A DNA stretch of 64,000 nt from Microbispora amethystogenes (GTDB lineage Bacteria > Actinomycetota > Actinomycetes > Streptosporangiales > Streptosporangiaceae), in contig NZ_BOOB01000018.1 in the NCBI RefSeq assembly GCF_016863015.1, positions 1-64,000 on the forward strand, in the 5' to 3' direction. Position numbers and translations under genes: made by a program. Positions 25,167 to 34,765 of the stretch are shown here, one piece after another (position 1 is the first letter of the stretch; each line of letters opens with the position of its first letter). The notes beneath the pieces are model-generated. The model saw nothing but the letters and a program-made list of their open reading frames with translations, searched no databases and was not told where the DNA came from.

Positions 25167-27461
25167 TCAGTTGAAGGGGTCGAACGGCTGGTTGCCGAAC
25201 GGCCGGTCGCCCGGCCCGCGGCCACCGCCACGGCCGCCGTCGCCGCCACCGGGGCCACCACCCGGGCCACCGCCGTGGCCGCCGCCGAAGCCGCCCGGCT
25301 CCGGCTTGGGCTTGGGCGGCGGTGCGCACTGGTGGGCGCAGCCGCCGAACCGCGACATGTCCGGATTGGTGAACGACGACGGATCCACGCCCTTGAGCGC
25401 CGACAGGAACGTCGCCTTCCAGATCGGGCCGGGGATGGTGGCGCCGAAGACCGAGCCGTACGTCCGGCCTCCCATCACCTGGCCGGGGAGCGGATACCGC
25501 ATCGGGCCGCGCGGGTCGCCGAGGCTGACCGCGCCCGCGAGGTCGGGGGTGAAGCCGGCGAACCAGACGGTGCGGGACTGGTCACCCGTACCCGTCTTGC
25601 CCGCGGCGTCCCGGCCGATGCCGCCGACGGAGGACATCGTGCCCTTGGTGAACACGCCCGACAGGATGTGGGTGACCGCGTCCGCGACCTCGGTCTCGAT
25701 GGCCTGCTTGCAGGACGGCTTGAACGAGGTCACCTTGTTGAAGCGGTCGGTGATCTCGGTGATCGCCATGGGCTTGCAGTACTTGCCGCGCGCCCCGATG
25801 GCCGCGTACGCGCTGGCGACCGTCACCGGGTCCATCTCGTTGAAGCCGAGCGTGAACGTCTGGAACTCGCGCAGCTTGCCGCCGTCGGCCCGCTTGATGC
25901 CGAGGTCCTTGGCGGTCTTGACGACGTCACAGAGCCCGACGCGCTGCTCCAGGGCCATGAAGAAGGTGTTGACCGACTTCCAGGTGCCCGTCTGCAGGGT
26001 CAGGAACCCGCCGCTGCCGCCCTCGGAGTTGTGCTGGATGCCCCGGGGGTCGCCGACGAGGTTTCCGTCGCAGTCCTTGAAGGCCGAGGGGCCGCTCGCC
26101 TGGAAGGTCGCGCCGGTGTTGATCCCGTCGTTGAACTTGTAGCCCTCCTTCAGCGCGGTGATCAGCGTGAAGACCTTGAACGTCGATCCCGCCTGGAAGC
26201 CGGCGCCGCCGCCGTGCAGCGCGTCGGCCACGACGTTGATCGACATCTCGTTCTTCTTCTTGCTGGTGCCGAACTTCCGGCTGGCGGCCATCGCCTTGAT
26301 GGCGCCCGTGCCCGGCTCGACCAGCGCCTCGGAGGCGACGGGCTTGTCGGAGGGGTGGACGTACTTCTTGATCGACTTCTCGGCGGCCTTCTGCATCTTC
26401 CGGCTCAGGGTGGTCCTGATCGTCAGGCCCCCTCGTGCCAGGAAGTCCTGCCGGGCCTTCTTGGACTTGCCGAACTGCGCGTCGTTGAGGATCTCGTTGC
26501 GCACGTAGAGGCAGAAGTACGGGTAGTCGCTCTCCTCGCAGCCGCCGGGGATCTCCTTGTCCTTCCACCCCAGCTTCTTCTTCTTGGCCGCGTCGCGCTC
26601 GGCCTCTGTGACGATCTTCAACTCGGCCATCCGGTCGAGCACCACGTTGCGCCGGGCCATCAGCCTGTCGCGGAACGTCTTGCCCCGGTTGGGGTCGGTG
26701 GCGTTCGGGTCCTGTACGGCTCCCGCCAGCGTCGCGGCCTGGGCCAGGTTGAGCTCGGAGGCGTGCTTGCCGAAGAAGCGCTTGGAGGCGGCCTCGACGC
26801 CGTACGCGCTGGCGCCGAAGTAGGCGATGTTGAGATACCTGTTGAGGATCTCGTCCTTGCTGTACTTCTGCTCCATCGTCATCGCGTACCGGATCTCGTT
26901 GAGCTTGCGCCCCACGGTCGGCGCGACGGCGGCGGCCTTCTCCTCGTCGGTCTCCGCCTTGTTGAACAGCACCTGCTTCACGTACTGCTGGGTGATGGAC
27001 GAGCCGCCCTGGGTCACCCCGCCCGTGGTGATGTTCTTGACCAGCGCGCGGGTCGTGCCCTCGAGGTCGAGCGGGCCGTGCTCGTAGAAGCGGAAGTCCT
27101 CGATCGCCACGATCGCCTTCCGCATGATCGGAGCGATGCGGTCCATCGGGACCGACTCCCGGTTCTCGAAGTAGAACTGGGCGATCTGCTTGCCGTCCGC
27201 GTCGAGGAGCACGGTCTTCTCGGGGAGCGGAGGTTCGTCGAGCACGGCCGGCTTGAGGCTCAGGGTCTCGATGCCGGACTTGACCGAAACGCCCGCCCCG
27301 CCCACGGCGGGTAGTGCAATCGCCGCCGCCAGCACGCCCGCGACTCCCGCCGCGCCCACGAGGCGCAGGACGGCGGCTGACCGAGATGCCAGTGTTTTAC
27401 CGTGAGCTTGCACGGAACCTAGGGTACGTCCGTTTGGTGCCTCACCAGGCATCGGGCTCAC
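25167..27461 (-). CDS. Bifunctional class A penicillin-binding protein, PonA2-like
   Basis: Up to 764 residues (GTG at 27461 or ATG at 27452). A membrane helix near residues 32-55 is followed by a GT51 glycosyltransferase (catalytic Glu in IEDFRFYEHG near 121, ITQQYVKQ, LNEIRYAMTMEQKYSKDEIL). The transpeptidase has SxxK at GSTFK (Ser about 426), SVN and KTGTGD. The tail is a proline/glycine-rich low-complexity stretch. It polymerises and cross-links peptidoglycan outside the membrane. Next to wblA/whiB4, this is the position of ponA2 in mycobacteria and SCO3580 in Streptomyces. Confidence 0.9.
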   Translation of the reverse strand: MSPMPGEAPNGRTLGSVQAHGKTLASRSAAVLRLVGAAGVAGVLAAAIALPAVGGAGVSVKSGIETLSLKPAVLDEPPLPEKTVLLDADGKQIAQFYFENRESVPMDRIAPIMRKAIVAIEDFRFYEHGPLDLEGTTRALVKNITTGGVTQGGSSITQQYVKQVLFNKAETDEEKAAAVAPTVGRKLNEIRYAMTMEQKYSKDEILNRYLNIAYFGASAYGVEAASKRFFGKHASELNLAQAATLAGAVQDPNATDPNRGKTFRDRLMARRNVVLDRMAELKIVTEAERDAAKKKKLGWKDKEIPGGCEESDYPYFCLYVRNEILNDAQFGKSKKARQDFLARGGLTIRTTLSRKMQKAAEKSIKKYVHPSDKPVASEALVEPGTGAIKAMAASRKFGTSKKKNEMSINVVADALHGGGAGFQAGSTFKVFTLITALKEGYKFNDGINTGATFQASGPSAFKDCDGNLVGDPRGIQHNSEGGSGGFLTLQTGTWKSVNTFFMALEQRVGLCDVVKTAKDLGIKRADGGKLREFQTFTLGFNEMDPVTVASAYAAIGARGKYCKPMAITEITDRFNKVTSFKPSCKQAIETEVADAVTHILSGVFTKGTMSSVGGIGRDAAGKTGTGDQSRTVWFAGFTPDLAGAVSLGDPRGPMRYPLPGQVMGGRTYGSVFGATIPGPIWKATFLSALKGVDPSSFTNPDMSRFGGCAHQCAPPPKPKPEPGGFGGGHGGGPGGGPGGGDGGRGGGRGPGDRPFGNQPFDPFN

Positions 27462-27671
27462 GGCTCGGCATTACCCGCGGCAGGGGGGACTAGTCATTCC
27501 CGGCCACATGGCCTGGCTTGACCATGTACGAATTTGGTCCCCCCGGGGTATGTCGCGTCGATCGTTTCGTTGCGTACGTTCTCCTCTGCGGCTACTGCAA
27601 TACAGGAGGCCCGACGCCCGCGCCCGTCGGCCGAAACAACGACTGACCACCTAAGGGGAGTGGGGTCGAAC

Positions 27672-27968
27672 ATGTGGATCACGGATTGGACCTCCCGTGC
27701 CGCCTGCCGAGGTGCGGATCCTGACGCGCTCTTCGTGCAAGGCGCCGCCCAGAACCGGGCGAAACTCATCTGCCGTGGATGCCCCGTCCGTACCGAATGC
27801 CTCGCCGATGCGCTGGACAACCGCATCGAGTTCGGGGTGTGGGGCGGGATGACGGAGCGGGAACGCCGCGCGCTGCTCAGGCGCCGGCCCGATGTGGAGT
27901 CATGGCGGGACCTGCTCGAGTCCGCCAAGGAAGAGTACGAGCGGACCAACGAGTTGATCGCCGGCTGA
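27672..27968 (+). CDS. wblA: WhiB-family iron-sulfur regulator WblA (WhiB4 ortholog)
   Basis: 98 residues. Four cysteines (C12, C34, C37, C43) ligate a [4Fe-4S] cluster, followed by the GVWGGM turn and a basic ERRALLRRRP region. The C-terminal extension SWRDLLESAKEEYER and the N-terminal ITDWTSRAACR match Streptomyces WblA, a repressor of secondary metabolism and sporulation timing. Context supports this: a PonA2-type PBP diverges on one side and two ArsA-type ATPases face it on the other. The cluster is redox and NO sensitive in relatives. It is convergent with the ArsA pair, 35 nt away. Confidence 0.9.
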   Translation: MWITDWTSRAACRGADPDALFVQGAAQNRAKLICRGCPVRTECLADALDNRIEFGVWGGMTERERRALLRRRPDVESWRDLLESAKEEYERTNELIAG

Positions 27969-28003
27969 CCGGCGGCCGGCCCCTCCCCGAGGAGGGCCGG
28001 ACG

Positions 28004-29143
28004 TCACGACGCGAGGAGCTGCCCGATCTGGCGAAGTCCCGCCAGATCGTGCACGTCCTCCGGCATCGCGGGCACCTGCGCGATCGGCACCGTGGGATGG
28101 GCCGACGTGAAGTGCTCCCGCTGGCGCTGCTCCCGTGCGGCGAGCTGCATCCTTCCGGCGTGCAGCCGCAGTACGGCCGCGGTCAGCTCATGCTCGCCCC
28201 GGGCCTCCAGGTCCTCGGCGGCGGCAGAGCTGCGGGCCGCGGACAGCGAGGGCGCCAGCGAGCGGTGCACCCGGTTGACGACGAGCCCGGCCAGTGGCAT
28301 GCGCTCCTCGGCCAGCCGCTCGACGAAGTAGGACGCCTCGCGCATCGCGTCGCGCTCGGGCGCGGCGACGACGAGGAAGGCGGTGCCGGGCGCCTGGAGC
28401 AGCCGGTACGTCTGCTCGGCCCGCTGGCGGAAGCCGCCGAACACGGCGTCGAGCGCGGTGACGAACAACTGGATGTCCCGGAGCACCTGGGCCCCGATCA
28501 CCTTCGTCAGGATGCCGGCGACCACGCCGAAGCCCGCGTTGAGCAGTTTGAAGGCGCTGCGCCCGCCGGCTTTGGCGGGCGCCGTGAGGATGCGGATGAG
28601 CCGCCCGTCGAGGAACCGGCCGAGCCGTTCCGGCGCGTCGAGGAAGTCGAGCGCCGACCGCGAGGGCGGGGTGTCCACCACGATCAGATCCCACTCGTTA
28701 GAGCGGCGGAGCTGGCCGAGCTTCTCCATGGCCATGTACTCCTGCGTGCCGGAGAAGCTGGACGACAGCGACTGGTAGAAGGGGTTCGTCAGGATCTGCT
28801 GGGCCCGCTCCGGATCGGCGTGCGCCTCGATGATCTCGTCGAACGTCCGCTTCATGTCGAGCATCATCGCGTGCAGCTCGCCGCCGGTCTCCCCGCCGCC
28901 GTCGGCGCCGTCGACCCGTCTGGGCGTGTTGTCGAGCTCCGTCAGGCCCATGGCCTGGGCCAGCCGCCGGGCGGGGTCGACGGTCAGGACGACCACGGAG
29001 CGGCCGCGCTCGGCGGCGCGCAGCCCGAGGGCCGCGGCCGTCGTGGTCTTGCCGACGCCGCCGGAGCCGCAGCACACGATGATCCGGGTGTCCGGGTCGT
29101 CCAGAATCGCGTCGATGTCCAGCGCGGGCGCCGTCCTGGTCAC
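28004..29143 (-). CDS. ArsA/GET3-family ATPase (Rv3680-like)
   Basis: 379 residues with the deviant Walker A CCGSGGVGKTTTAAALG, DPARRLAQ, the switch motif VVDTPPSRSALDFLD, and a C-terminal half without the arsenite-binding Cys triad. So it is not a classical arsenical pump subunit. The paired mycobacterial proteins Rv3679/Rv3680 form a complex linked to membrane stress and redox protection. It lies 74 nt downstream of its partner on the same strand. Confidence 0.85.
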   Translation of the reverse strand: MTRTAPALDIDAILDDPDTRIIVCCGSGGVGKTTTAAALGLRAAERGRSVVVLTVDPARRLAQAMGLTELDNTPRRVDGADGGGETGGELHAMMLDMKRTFDEIIEAHADPERAQQILTNPFYQSLSSSFSGTQEYMAMEKLGQLRRSNEWDLIVVDTPPSRSALDFLDAPERLGRFLDGRLIRILTAPAKAGGRSAFKLLNAGFGVVAGILTKVIGAQVLRDIQLFVTALDAVFGGFRQRAEQTYRLLQAPGTAFLVVAAPERDAMREASYFVERLAEERMPLAGLVVNRVHRSLAPSLSAARSSAAAEDLEARGEHELTAAVLRLHAGRMQLAAREQRQREHFTSAHPTVPIAQVPAMPEDVHDLAGLRQIGQLLAS

Positions 29144-29217
29144 AGCTCAGCCTCTCACTCGGTCGGCACGAATTCGGTCGGCCCGGGATCGGCCGGCAGG
29201 GCGTCGGCCGGGGCGCG

Positions 29218-30258
29218 TCACGCGGCGCCCTGGGCGCGCAGGGCGTCCGCCAGCTCGTAGAGCCCGGCGAGGTCGGCGCCGTCGGGCAGCAGCGGCAGGT
29301 CGTACCGCGGCGTTCCGGCCTCCTCCAGCTCCGCGCGCTCCCGTTTCTCCAGCTCCGCGCGCAGGGCGTGCTCGGCGACCTCCGCGGCGAGCGCCTCGGC
29401 GACGGCCGAGGCGCCGGCGGTGGCGTCGGCCAGCCCCGCGGCCTTCAGGCCGAGCGCGATCTCGGCGGAGTCGAACCGGCCCTTGGCGGCGGCCTTCAGC
29501 GCCCGCTCGGGCAGCAGGGCCGGGCGCACCATGTTGACGAACACGCCGCCGACCGGCAGCCCGGTCTCCCGGAGTTCCGCGACGCCGTCCAGCGTCTCCT
29601 GGACGGGCATCTCCTCCAGAAGCGTCACGAAGTGGACCGCCGTCTCCGGGGAGGCGAGGACGCCCCTCACCAGGTCGGCGTGGTGCTTGATCGGGCCGAC
29701 CCGGGCCAGCCCGGCGACCTCCTGCGTCACGTTCAGGAAGCGGGAGATGCGGCCGGTCGGCGGCGCGTCCATGACGACCGCGTCGTACGCCCTCCGGCCC
29801 AGCTTGTCGCGGCGCCGTACGGCCTCGCTGGTCTTGCCGGTGACCAGGACGTCGCGCAGGCCGGGGGCGATCGTGGTGGCGAAGTCGACCACGCCGATGC
29901 GGGTCAGCGCCTTGCCCACCCGCCTGATGCCGTAGAACATCTCCAGGTATTCGAGCATCGCCTCTTCGGGGTCGATGGCGAGCGCGTACACGTCACCGCC
30001 CCCGGGCGCCACCGCGATCTTGCGTTCCTCGTACGGCAGCGGAGGGAGATCGAACGCCTGGGCGATGCCCTGCCGTCCCTCGACCTCGACGAGCAGGACC
30101 TTGCGCCCGCCCGCCGCGAGGGCCAGCGCGAGCGCCGCGGCGACCGTCGTCTTCCCGGTGCCGCCCTTGCCGCTCACCACGTGCAGGCGCACGCCGTCCC
30201 AGTCGGTGTCGCGGGTTTCCCCGCCGCCTCCGCCGCGCCTGCTGGTCGGCTGACTCAC
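29218..30258 (-). CDS. ArsA/GET3-family ATPase, partner subunit (Rv3679-like)
   Basis: 346 residues. A deviant Walker A HVVSGKGGTGKTTVAAALA is followed by LLVEVEGRQGIAQAFDLP, switch VVMDAPPTGRISRFLNV and helical client-binding regions. The GTG start at 30258 has AGGAGG four bases upstream. It is the first gene of a two-gene operon with the other ArsA-type ATPase. In mycobacteria the pair interacts and supports tolerance to membrane and glycerol stress. Its cargo here is unknown. Confidence 0.85.
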   Translation of the reverse strand: MSQPTSRRGGGGGETRDTDWDGVRLHVVSGKGGTGKTTVAAALALALAAGGRKVLLVEVEGRQGIAQAFDLPPLPYEERKIAVAPGGGDVYALAIDPEEAMLEYLEMFYGIRRVGKALTRIGVVDFATTIAPGLRDVLVTGKTSEAVRRRDKLGRRAYDAVVMDAPPTGRISRFLNVTQEVAGLARVGPIKHHADLVRGVLASPETAVHFVTLLEEMPVQETLDGVAELRETGLPVGGVFVNMVRPALLPERALKAAAKGRFDSAEIALGLKAAGLADATAGASAVAEALAAEVAEHALRAELEKRERAELEEAGTPRYDLPLLPDGADLAGLYELADALRAQGAA

Positions 30259-30430
30259 CGTGCCTCCTCCGGCCGGCCGGCGAGATCGCCTCCGCGGATC
30301 GTCGCGCGGTAGTTCCCGTCGGCGTGCCTGCTCCACTCGCCCACGTGAGGAAGGCTACCCAAGGCTCACCTGCCGATTCGCGCCGGTCGTCCCCGAGCGC
30401 GGAGAGGCTGTGCCTCGATAGCCTTTGCCC

Positions 30431-30583
30431 ATGACCAAGTGGGAATACGTCACGGTGCCGCTGCTCACCCATGCCACGAAGCAGATCCTGGACAACTGGG
30501 GTGAAGACGGGTGGGAACTCGTCTCCGTCATCCCGGGACCCAACCCGGAGCAACTGGTCGCCTACATGAAGCGGCCAAAGTGA
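30431..30583 (+). CDS. DUF4177-type small protein, probably leaderless
   Basis: 50 residues (MTKWEYVTVPLLTH..., then DGWELVSVIPG), the DUF4177 signature with W-E-Y and GWELV. Function is unknown. A -10-like TAGCCT ends six bases before the ATG and no Shine-Dalgarno is seen, so the mRNA probably begins at the start codon. The stop overlaps the RidA start in TGATG, which implies coupling. Confidence 0.8.
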   Translation: MTKWEYVTVPLLTHATKQILDNWGEDGWELVSVIPGPNPEQLVAYMKRPK

Positions 30584-31044
30584 TGGCCACTCCGGAGGAG
30601 CGCCTCGCCGATCTCGGGATCGAGCTGCCCGAGGTCGTGCCTCCGCTGGCGGCGTACGTGCCGGCCGTGCGGACGGGCGGTCACGTGTACACCTCGGGCC
30701 AGCTTCCGCTGGTGAGGGGTGAGCTGAGCGTCACCGGCAAGGTCGGGGCCGAGGTCTCGCCCGAGGAGGCGAAGGAACAGGCGCGGATCTGCGCCGTCAA
30801 CGCGCTGGCGGCCATCAGGTCCGTCGTCGGCGATCTGTCGCAGGTCGTACGGATCGTGAAGGTGGTCGGGTTCGTCGCGAGCGCTCCCGGTTTCACCGGG
30901 CAGCCGCAGGTCGTCAACGGCGCGAGCGAACTGCTCGGCGAGGTGTTCGGCGAGGCGGGTGTCCACGCGCGGAGCGCGGTCGGCGTGGCGGTCCTGCCGC
31001 TCGACGCGGCCGTGGAGGTGGAGGTAATCGCGGAGGTCCGTTGA
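30583..31044 (+). CDS. RidA-family protein (Rv3678c-like)
   Basis: 153 residues of YjgF/RidA fold (TSGQLPLVRGELSVTGKVGAEVSPEEAKEQARICA... near the active site), which hydrolyses reactive enamine or imine intermediates in typical members. The catalytic-site Arg of RidA, usually near residue 105, is not obvious here, so activity may differ. It is translationally coupled to the DUF4177 gene and is followed by a NUDIX gene 94 nt on. The position matches Rv3678c. Confidence 0.85.
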   Translation: MATPEERLADLGIELPEVVPPLAAYVPAVRTGGHVYTSGQLPLVRGELSVTGKVGAEVSPEEAKEQARICAVNALAAIRSVVGDLSQVVRIVKVVGFVASAPGFTGQPQVVNGASELLGEVFGEAGVHARSAVGVAVLPLDAAVEVEVIAEVR

Positions 31045-31138
31045 CCGCGGTGGCAAGGACCCGTCGATTGCGGTCACGGGACGGCGTACGGGAGCATGGG
31101 GCCGGTCGAACCGATCCTTGTTCTGGTGGGAGGGTTCC

Positions 31139-31987
31139 ATGGGGGTTCCGCTGCCGGATCGTCTCGGCGAGCGGGCGCGGGAGATCCTGGCCGGCCGCCT
31201 GGCTCCCGTCCCGGCCCGTGACGCGGCCACGGTGGTGCTGCTCCGCGACGACCCCCTTGAGGTGTACCTCCTCAGGCGGCAGGCGACGATGGCCTTCGCG
31301 GCGGGCGCGTACGTGTTCCCCGGCGGGTCGGTCGACCCCAGGGACGCCGACCAGGCCGTGGCCTGGGCCGGTCCCTCCCCCGCCGAGTGGGGTGAGGTTC
31401 TCCGGACCGGCGAGAGCACGGCGCGCGGCCTCGTCTGCGCCGCCGTACGGGAGACGTTCGAGGAGTCGGGCGTGCTCCTCGCCGGGCCCGGCCCGGGGAC
31501 CGTGGTGACCGACACCACCGGCGACGACTGGGAGGCCGACCGCCTCGCGCTGATCGCACGAACGCTGTCGTTCGCCGAGTTCCTCGACCGGCGGGAGCTG
31601 GTGCTGCGGTCCGACCTGCTCAAGGCGTGGGGGCACTGGATCACCCCGGTCATGGAGACCCGGCGGTTCGACACACGCTTCTTCGTGGCCGCGCTGCCGT
31701 CCGGGCAGCGTACGCGTGACGTGGGCGGCGAGGCGTCCGAGGTGGCCTGGATGCGGCCCGGGGACGCCCTGGCCGCCGCGCGGGAGCGCACGGCGTTCCT
31801 GATGCCGCCGACCTTCCGGACGTTGACCGAGATAGCCGCTTTCGAGACGATCGGCGATGTGCTGTCCTGTTCGCGGTCGATCACGACCATCGTGCCCGCC
31901 CCCGCAGAGGTGGACGGCCGGATGGTGCTGGTGATCCCTGAGGAGATCCCCGGGCGGCTCCCCGAGCCGGGGAGGGCGGGCGCGTGA
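31139..31987 (+). CDS. NUDIX hydrolase
   Basis: 282 residues. The NUDIX box is recognisable around FPGGSVDPRDAD and the AAVRETFEESGVLLAG helix with REtfEEsG. A long insert lies between these two elements, unlike short NUDIX pyrophosphatases. The substrate is a nucleoside diphosphate linked to another group, not identifiable here. GGGAGGG lies before the ATG. The gene overlaps the next (MBL) by four bases, GTGA, so they are co-translated. Confidence 0.8.
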   Translation: MGVPLPDRLGERAREILAGRLAPVPARDAATVVLLRDDPLEVYLLRRQATMAFAAGAYVFPGGSVDPRDADQAVAWAGPSPAEWGEVLRTGESTARGLVCAAVRETFEESGVLLAGPGPGTVVTDTTGDDWEADRLALIARTLSFAEFLDRRELVLRSDLLKAWGHWITPVMETRRFDTRFFVAALPSGQRTRDVGGEASEVAWMRPGDALAAARERTAFLMPPTFRTLTEIAAFETIGDVLSCSRSITTIVPAPAEVDGRMVLVIPEEIPGRLPEPGRAGA

Positions 31988-32787
31988 GCGGCCTGCGCAT
32001 CCCGCTGGACGGCGCGCAGGGCCCGGACGGCGCGGGCACGGCGACCGCCGTGAACGTGCTCGCGCCCAACCCGTCGCCGATGACCCTCGACGGCACCAAC
32101 ACGTGGATCGTCGGCGGGGCGGACGCCGTGCTGGTCGTCGATCCCGGGCCGGACGACGAGGCGCATCTGCGGCGGGTCGCCGAGCGGGTGGACGGCCGCC
32201 GGGTGACGGCCGTACTGCTCACGCACGGGCACGCCGACCACAGCGAGGGGGCGGGCCCGCTCGCGCGCCTGCTCGGCGCTCCGGTGCGGGCGCTCGACCC
32301 CAGGCACCGCCTGGGCGAGGAGGGCCTGGACGACGGCGACGTCGTCACGGCGGGCGACGTGGAGGTCAGGGTCGTCGCCACGCCGGGGCACTCGTTCGAC
32401 TCGCTGTGCTTCTGGCTGCCCGGCGACCGGGCGATGCTCACCGGAGACACCGTCCTGGGCCGGGGGACGACGATGATCGCCCCCGATGGGGACCTCGGCG
32501 ACTACCTCCGCAGCCTCGACAGGCTCAGGCAGGGCGCGGAGATGCTGGAGGCCACCGCGCTGCTGCCCGGCCACGGCCCCGTCCTGCCCGACCCCGCCGG
32601 GGTCCTGAACGCGTACGTCGTGCACCGCCGGATGAGGCTGGAGCAGGTCCGTGAGGCGATCCGCAGGGGCGCCAGGGACGCGCGGGAGATCGTCGAGATG
32701 ATGTACGCCGACGTGGACCCGTCGCTGTGGCCGGCCGCGGAGATGTCGGTCGCGGCCCAGCTCGACTACCTCAAGACCGCCCTCTAG
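31984..32787 (+). CDS. MBL-fold hydrolase (Rv3677c-like)
   Basis: 267 residues with the LACTB2-like MBL motif set: MTLDGTNTWIVG, LLTHGHADHSEGA, HSFDSLCFW, LTGDTVLG and LLPGHGPVL, then a short winged C-terminal domain. Family members cleave RNA or thioesters; the C-terminal domain of LACTB2 relatives is also present in RNA-processing enzymes. The GTG start overlaps the NUDIX stop. It lies next to crp, as Rv3677c does. Confidence 0.8.
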   Translation: MSGLRIPLDGAQGPDGAGTATAVNVLAPNPSPMTLDGTNTWIVGGADAVLVVDPGPDDEAHLRRVAERVDGRRVTAVLLTHGHADHSEGAGPLARLLGAPVRALDPRHRLGEEGLDDGDVVTAGDVEVRVVATPGHSFDSLCFWLPGDRAMLTGDTVLGRGTTMIAPDGDLGDYLRSLDRLRQGAEMLEATALLPGHGPVLPDPAGVLNAYVVHRRMRLEQVREAIRRGARDAREIVEMMYADVDPSLWPAAEMSVAAQLDYLKTAL

Positions 32788-32796
32788 CGGGACCCT

Positions 32797-33477
32797 CTAG
32801 CGAGAGCGGTTGAAGAGCCGCTCCCTGTCCATGATCACGACGGCCTTGGCCTCGATGCGCAGCCAGCCGCGCTGGGCGAAGTCGGCCAGCGCCTTGTTGA
32901 CCGTCTCGCGCGAGGCGCCCACGAGCTGGGCCAGCTCCTCCTGCGTGAGGTCGTGGTGCACTCGGATGCCGTCGTCGGTCTTGTGGCCGAAGCGGTCGGC
33001 GAGGTCGAGAAGCTGCTTGGCGACCCGGCCCGGCACGTCGGTGAAGACGAGGTCGGCGAGCACGTCGTTGGTGCGGCGCAGCCGCTGCGCCAGGGCGCGC
33101 AGCAGGTGGAGGGCGACCTCCGGCCGTCCGGTCAGCCACGGGCGGAGGTCGTCGTGGCCGAGCCCGGCGAGCCGGACGTCGGTCAGCGCGATCGCCGAGG
33201 CGGTGCGGGGGCGGGGATCGAACAGCGACAGCTCGCCGAACATCTCGCCCGGGCCGAGCACGCTGAGCAGGTTCTCCCGGCCGTCGGGCGCCGTACGCGC
33301 CAGCTTGATCTTGCCTTCGAGCACCACGTAGAGCCGGTCGCCCGTCTCGTTCTCACTGAAGAGGGTGCGCCCCTTGGGCAGCTCCACCTCGGTGATGCTC
33401 GTCCGCAGCGCCGCGGCGCTCTCGCGGTCGAGCGCGGAGAACAGCGGCGCCTTGCTCAGTACTTCCTCGGTGCTCAC
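32797..33477 (-). CDS. crp: Crp-family cAMP-responsive regulator
   Basis: 226 residues: a cyclic-nucleotide-binding domain ([47 protein letters not shown] with the phosphate-binding region), hinge, and a winged-helix domain ([29 protein letters not shown]). It matches Rv3676/SCO3571, the global Crp that controls germination and secondary metabolism. It is divergent from nth with a 350-base region between them, where it may also bind. A short TGTG-ACC-CACA repeat upstream of its start is not a proper Crp site. Confidence 0.9.
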   Translation of the reverse strand: MSTEEVLSKAPLFSALDRESAAALRTSITEVELPKGRTLFSENETGDRLYVVLEGKIKLARTAPDGRENLLSVLGPGEMFGELSLFDPRPRTASAIALTDVRLAGLGHDDLRPWLTGRPEVALHLLRALAQRLRRTNDVLADLVFTDVPGRVAKQLLDLADRFGHKTDDGIRVHHDLTQEELAQLVGASRETVNKALADFAQRGWLRIEAKAVVIMDRERLFNRSR

Positions 33478-33828
33478 GGTGCCTCCTTGCTGCGGGCGCG
33501 CTCGGTCGCCGGCTCCGTGCTAGCCATTGTGACCCACACCCTTCCCGGCGCATTACGGGGTGTCCTCTTGCGTCGTACGAGCGCCGGCCCCGGCTCGCAG
33601 TCGTGTGCGTCGCGCCTGGCGAAACTAGACAATCTTCGCGAAACCTATCCTGACGCCCATCCCGCGCTCGACCGGCTCGGGCGGCCGGTCGTCCCCCTAC
33701 GGGCACAGTGTATTGCGCTGCGTACGGACAAATTGGCAAATACAGGCTGCATATGCGGCATGTATGACAAGGCGGTCGACGCAGCGGGACGGGAGGTGGG
33801 CGGTCGCCGGAGGCCCTACGCTTGCGGC
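33478..33828. other. Divergent crp/nth intergenic region
   Basis: It carries the crp promoter and regulatory material for nth. A degenerate copy of the N-terminal nth codons ([13 protein letters not shown], about 33630-33680) lies here in the same frame as nth. A 26-bp imperfect palindrome is at 33740-33765. No complete gene is visible. Confidence 0.5.
33740..33765. promoter_or_regulatory. 26-bp imperfect palindrome upstream of nth
   Basis: The two 13-bp halves, ATACAGGCTGCAT and (read in reverse complement) ATACATGCCGCAT, agree at 11 of 13 positions around a GCATATGC centre. The DNA around it is locally AT-rich. Size and symmetry are those of a dimeric regulator's operator, located 64 bases before nth. 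The binding protein is unknown. Confidence 0.45.
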
Positions 33829-34578
33829 ATGGCGACGAACCCGGCCGCGAGCACGGCTGTCCCGCGACGGCGCCGACGCGAGGCCGAGACCCGCCTGGGC
33901 CTGGTGCGCCGAGCGCGGCGGATCAACCGGATCCTGGCCGAGACCTACCCCGACGCCCACTGTGAGCTGGACTTCGGCAATCCGCTGGAGCTGCTGGTCG
34001 CCACGATCCTGTCGGCGCAGTGCACCGACAAGAGGGTCAACATGGTCACGCCGGTGCTCTTCGCCAAGTACCGGACGGCGGCCGACTACGCGGGCGCCGA
34101 CCGCGCGGAGCTCGAAGAGATCATCAAGTCGACCGGGTTCTTCCGGGCCAAGGCCAACAGCATCATCGGGATGGCGCAGGCCCTCTGCGAGAGCCACGAG
34201 GGGGAGGTCCCCGGCAGGCTCGCCGACCTGGTCAAGCTGCCCGGCGTGGGCCGCAAGACCGCGAACGTCGTGCTCGGCAACGCCTTCGACGTGCCCGGCA
34301 TCACCGTCGACACGCACTTCCAGCGGCTGACGCGACGGTTCGGCTGGACGACCGAGACCGATCCGGTCAAGATCGAGCACGAGGTCGGGGAGCTGATCCC
34401 CAAGTCGGAGTGGACCATGCTGTCCCATCGGCTGATCTGGCACGGGCGGCGCATCTGCCATGCCCGCAGGCCCGCCTGCGGCGCCTGCCCCCTCGCCGCG
34501 CTCTGCCCGTCGTACGGCACCGGCCCCACCGATCCGGAGGAGGCCCGCAAGCTGGTCAGGACGGGCCCGTTCTCCTGA
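33829..34578 (+). CDS. nth: Endonuclease III
   Basis: 249 residues: helix-hairpin-helix [13 protein letters not shown] with the catalytic Lys, catalytic Asp in [11 protein letters not shown], and four cysteines spaced C-x6-C-x2-C-x5-C ([17 protein letters not shown]) for the [4Fe-4S] cluster. The enzyme removes oxidised pyrimidines from DNA and nicks the abasic site. The ATG is preceded by TACGCT ending six bases upstream with no Shine-Dalgarno, so it is probably leaderless. Synteny crp-nth agrees with Rv3676-Rv3674c. Confidence 0.93.
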   Translation: MATNPAASTAVPRRRRREAETRLGLVRRARRINRILAETYPDAHCELDFGNPLELLVATILSAQCTDKRVNMVTPVLFAKYRTAADYAGADRAELEEIIKSTGFFRAKANSIIGMAQALCESHEGEVPGRLADLVKLPGVGRKTANVVLGNAFDVPGITVDTHFQRLTRRFGWTTETDPVKIEHEVGELIPKSEWTMLSHRLIWHGRRICHARRPACGACPLAALCPSYGTGPTDPEEARKLVRTGPFS

Positions 34579-34765
34579 CGTTTCCCGGCGCCAGTGGCGG
34601 GGAGTCCGCTGACGGCGCGTCCCCGGCGGTGCGTCGGAGGTACCTCGTCGGTGCGCCGACGGGAAGTTCGCGCCCGCGCCGATGGTTGTACGGCACACCC
34701 GGCCGGCGCGCGTCCGCGTGGCCGGTCGCCCCGACGATGTGCCCGACGATGTGGAGGTGGTCGCG

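Noticed and set aside
33525-33545. Crp binding site upstream of crp (TGTG-ACC-CACA)
   Set aside because: The spacing is 3 bases instead of 6 between half-sites, so it does not match the Crp consensus.
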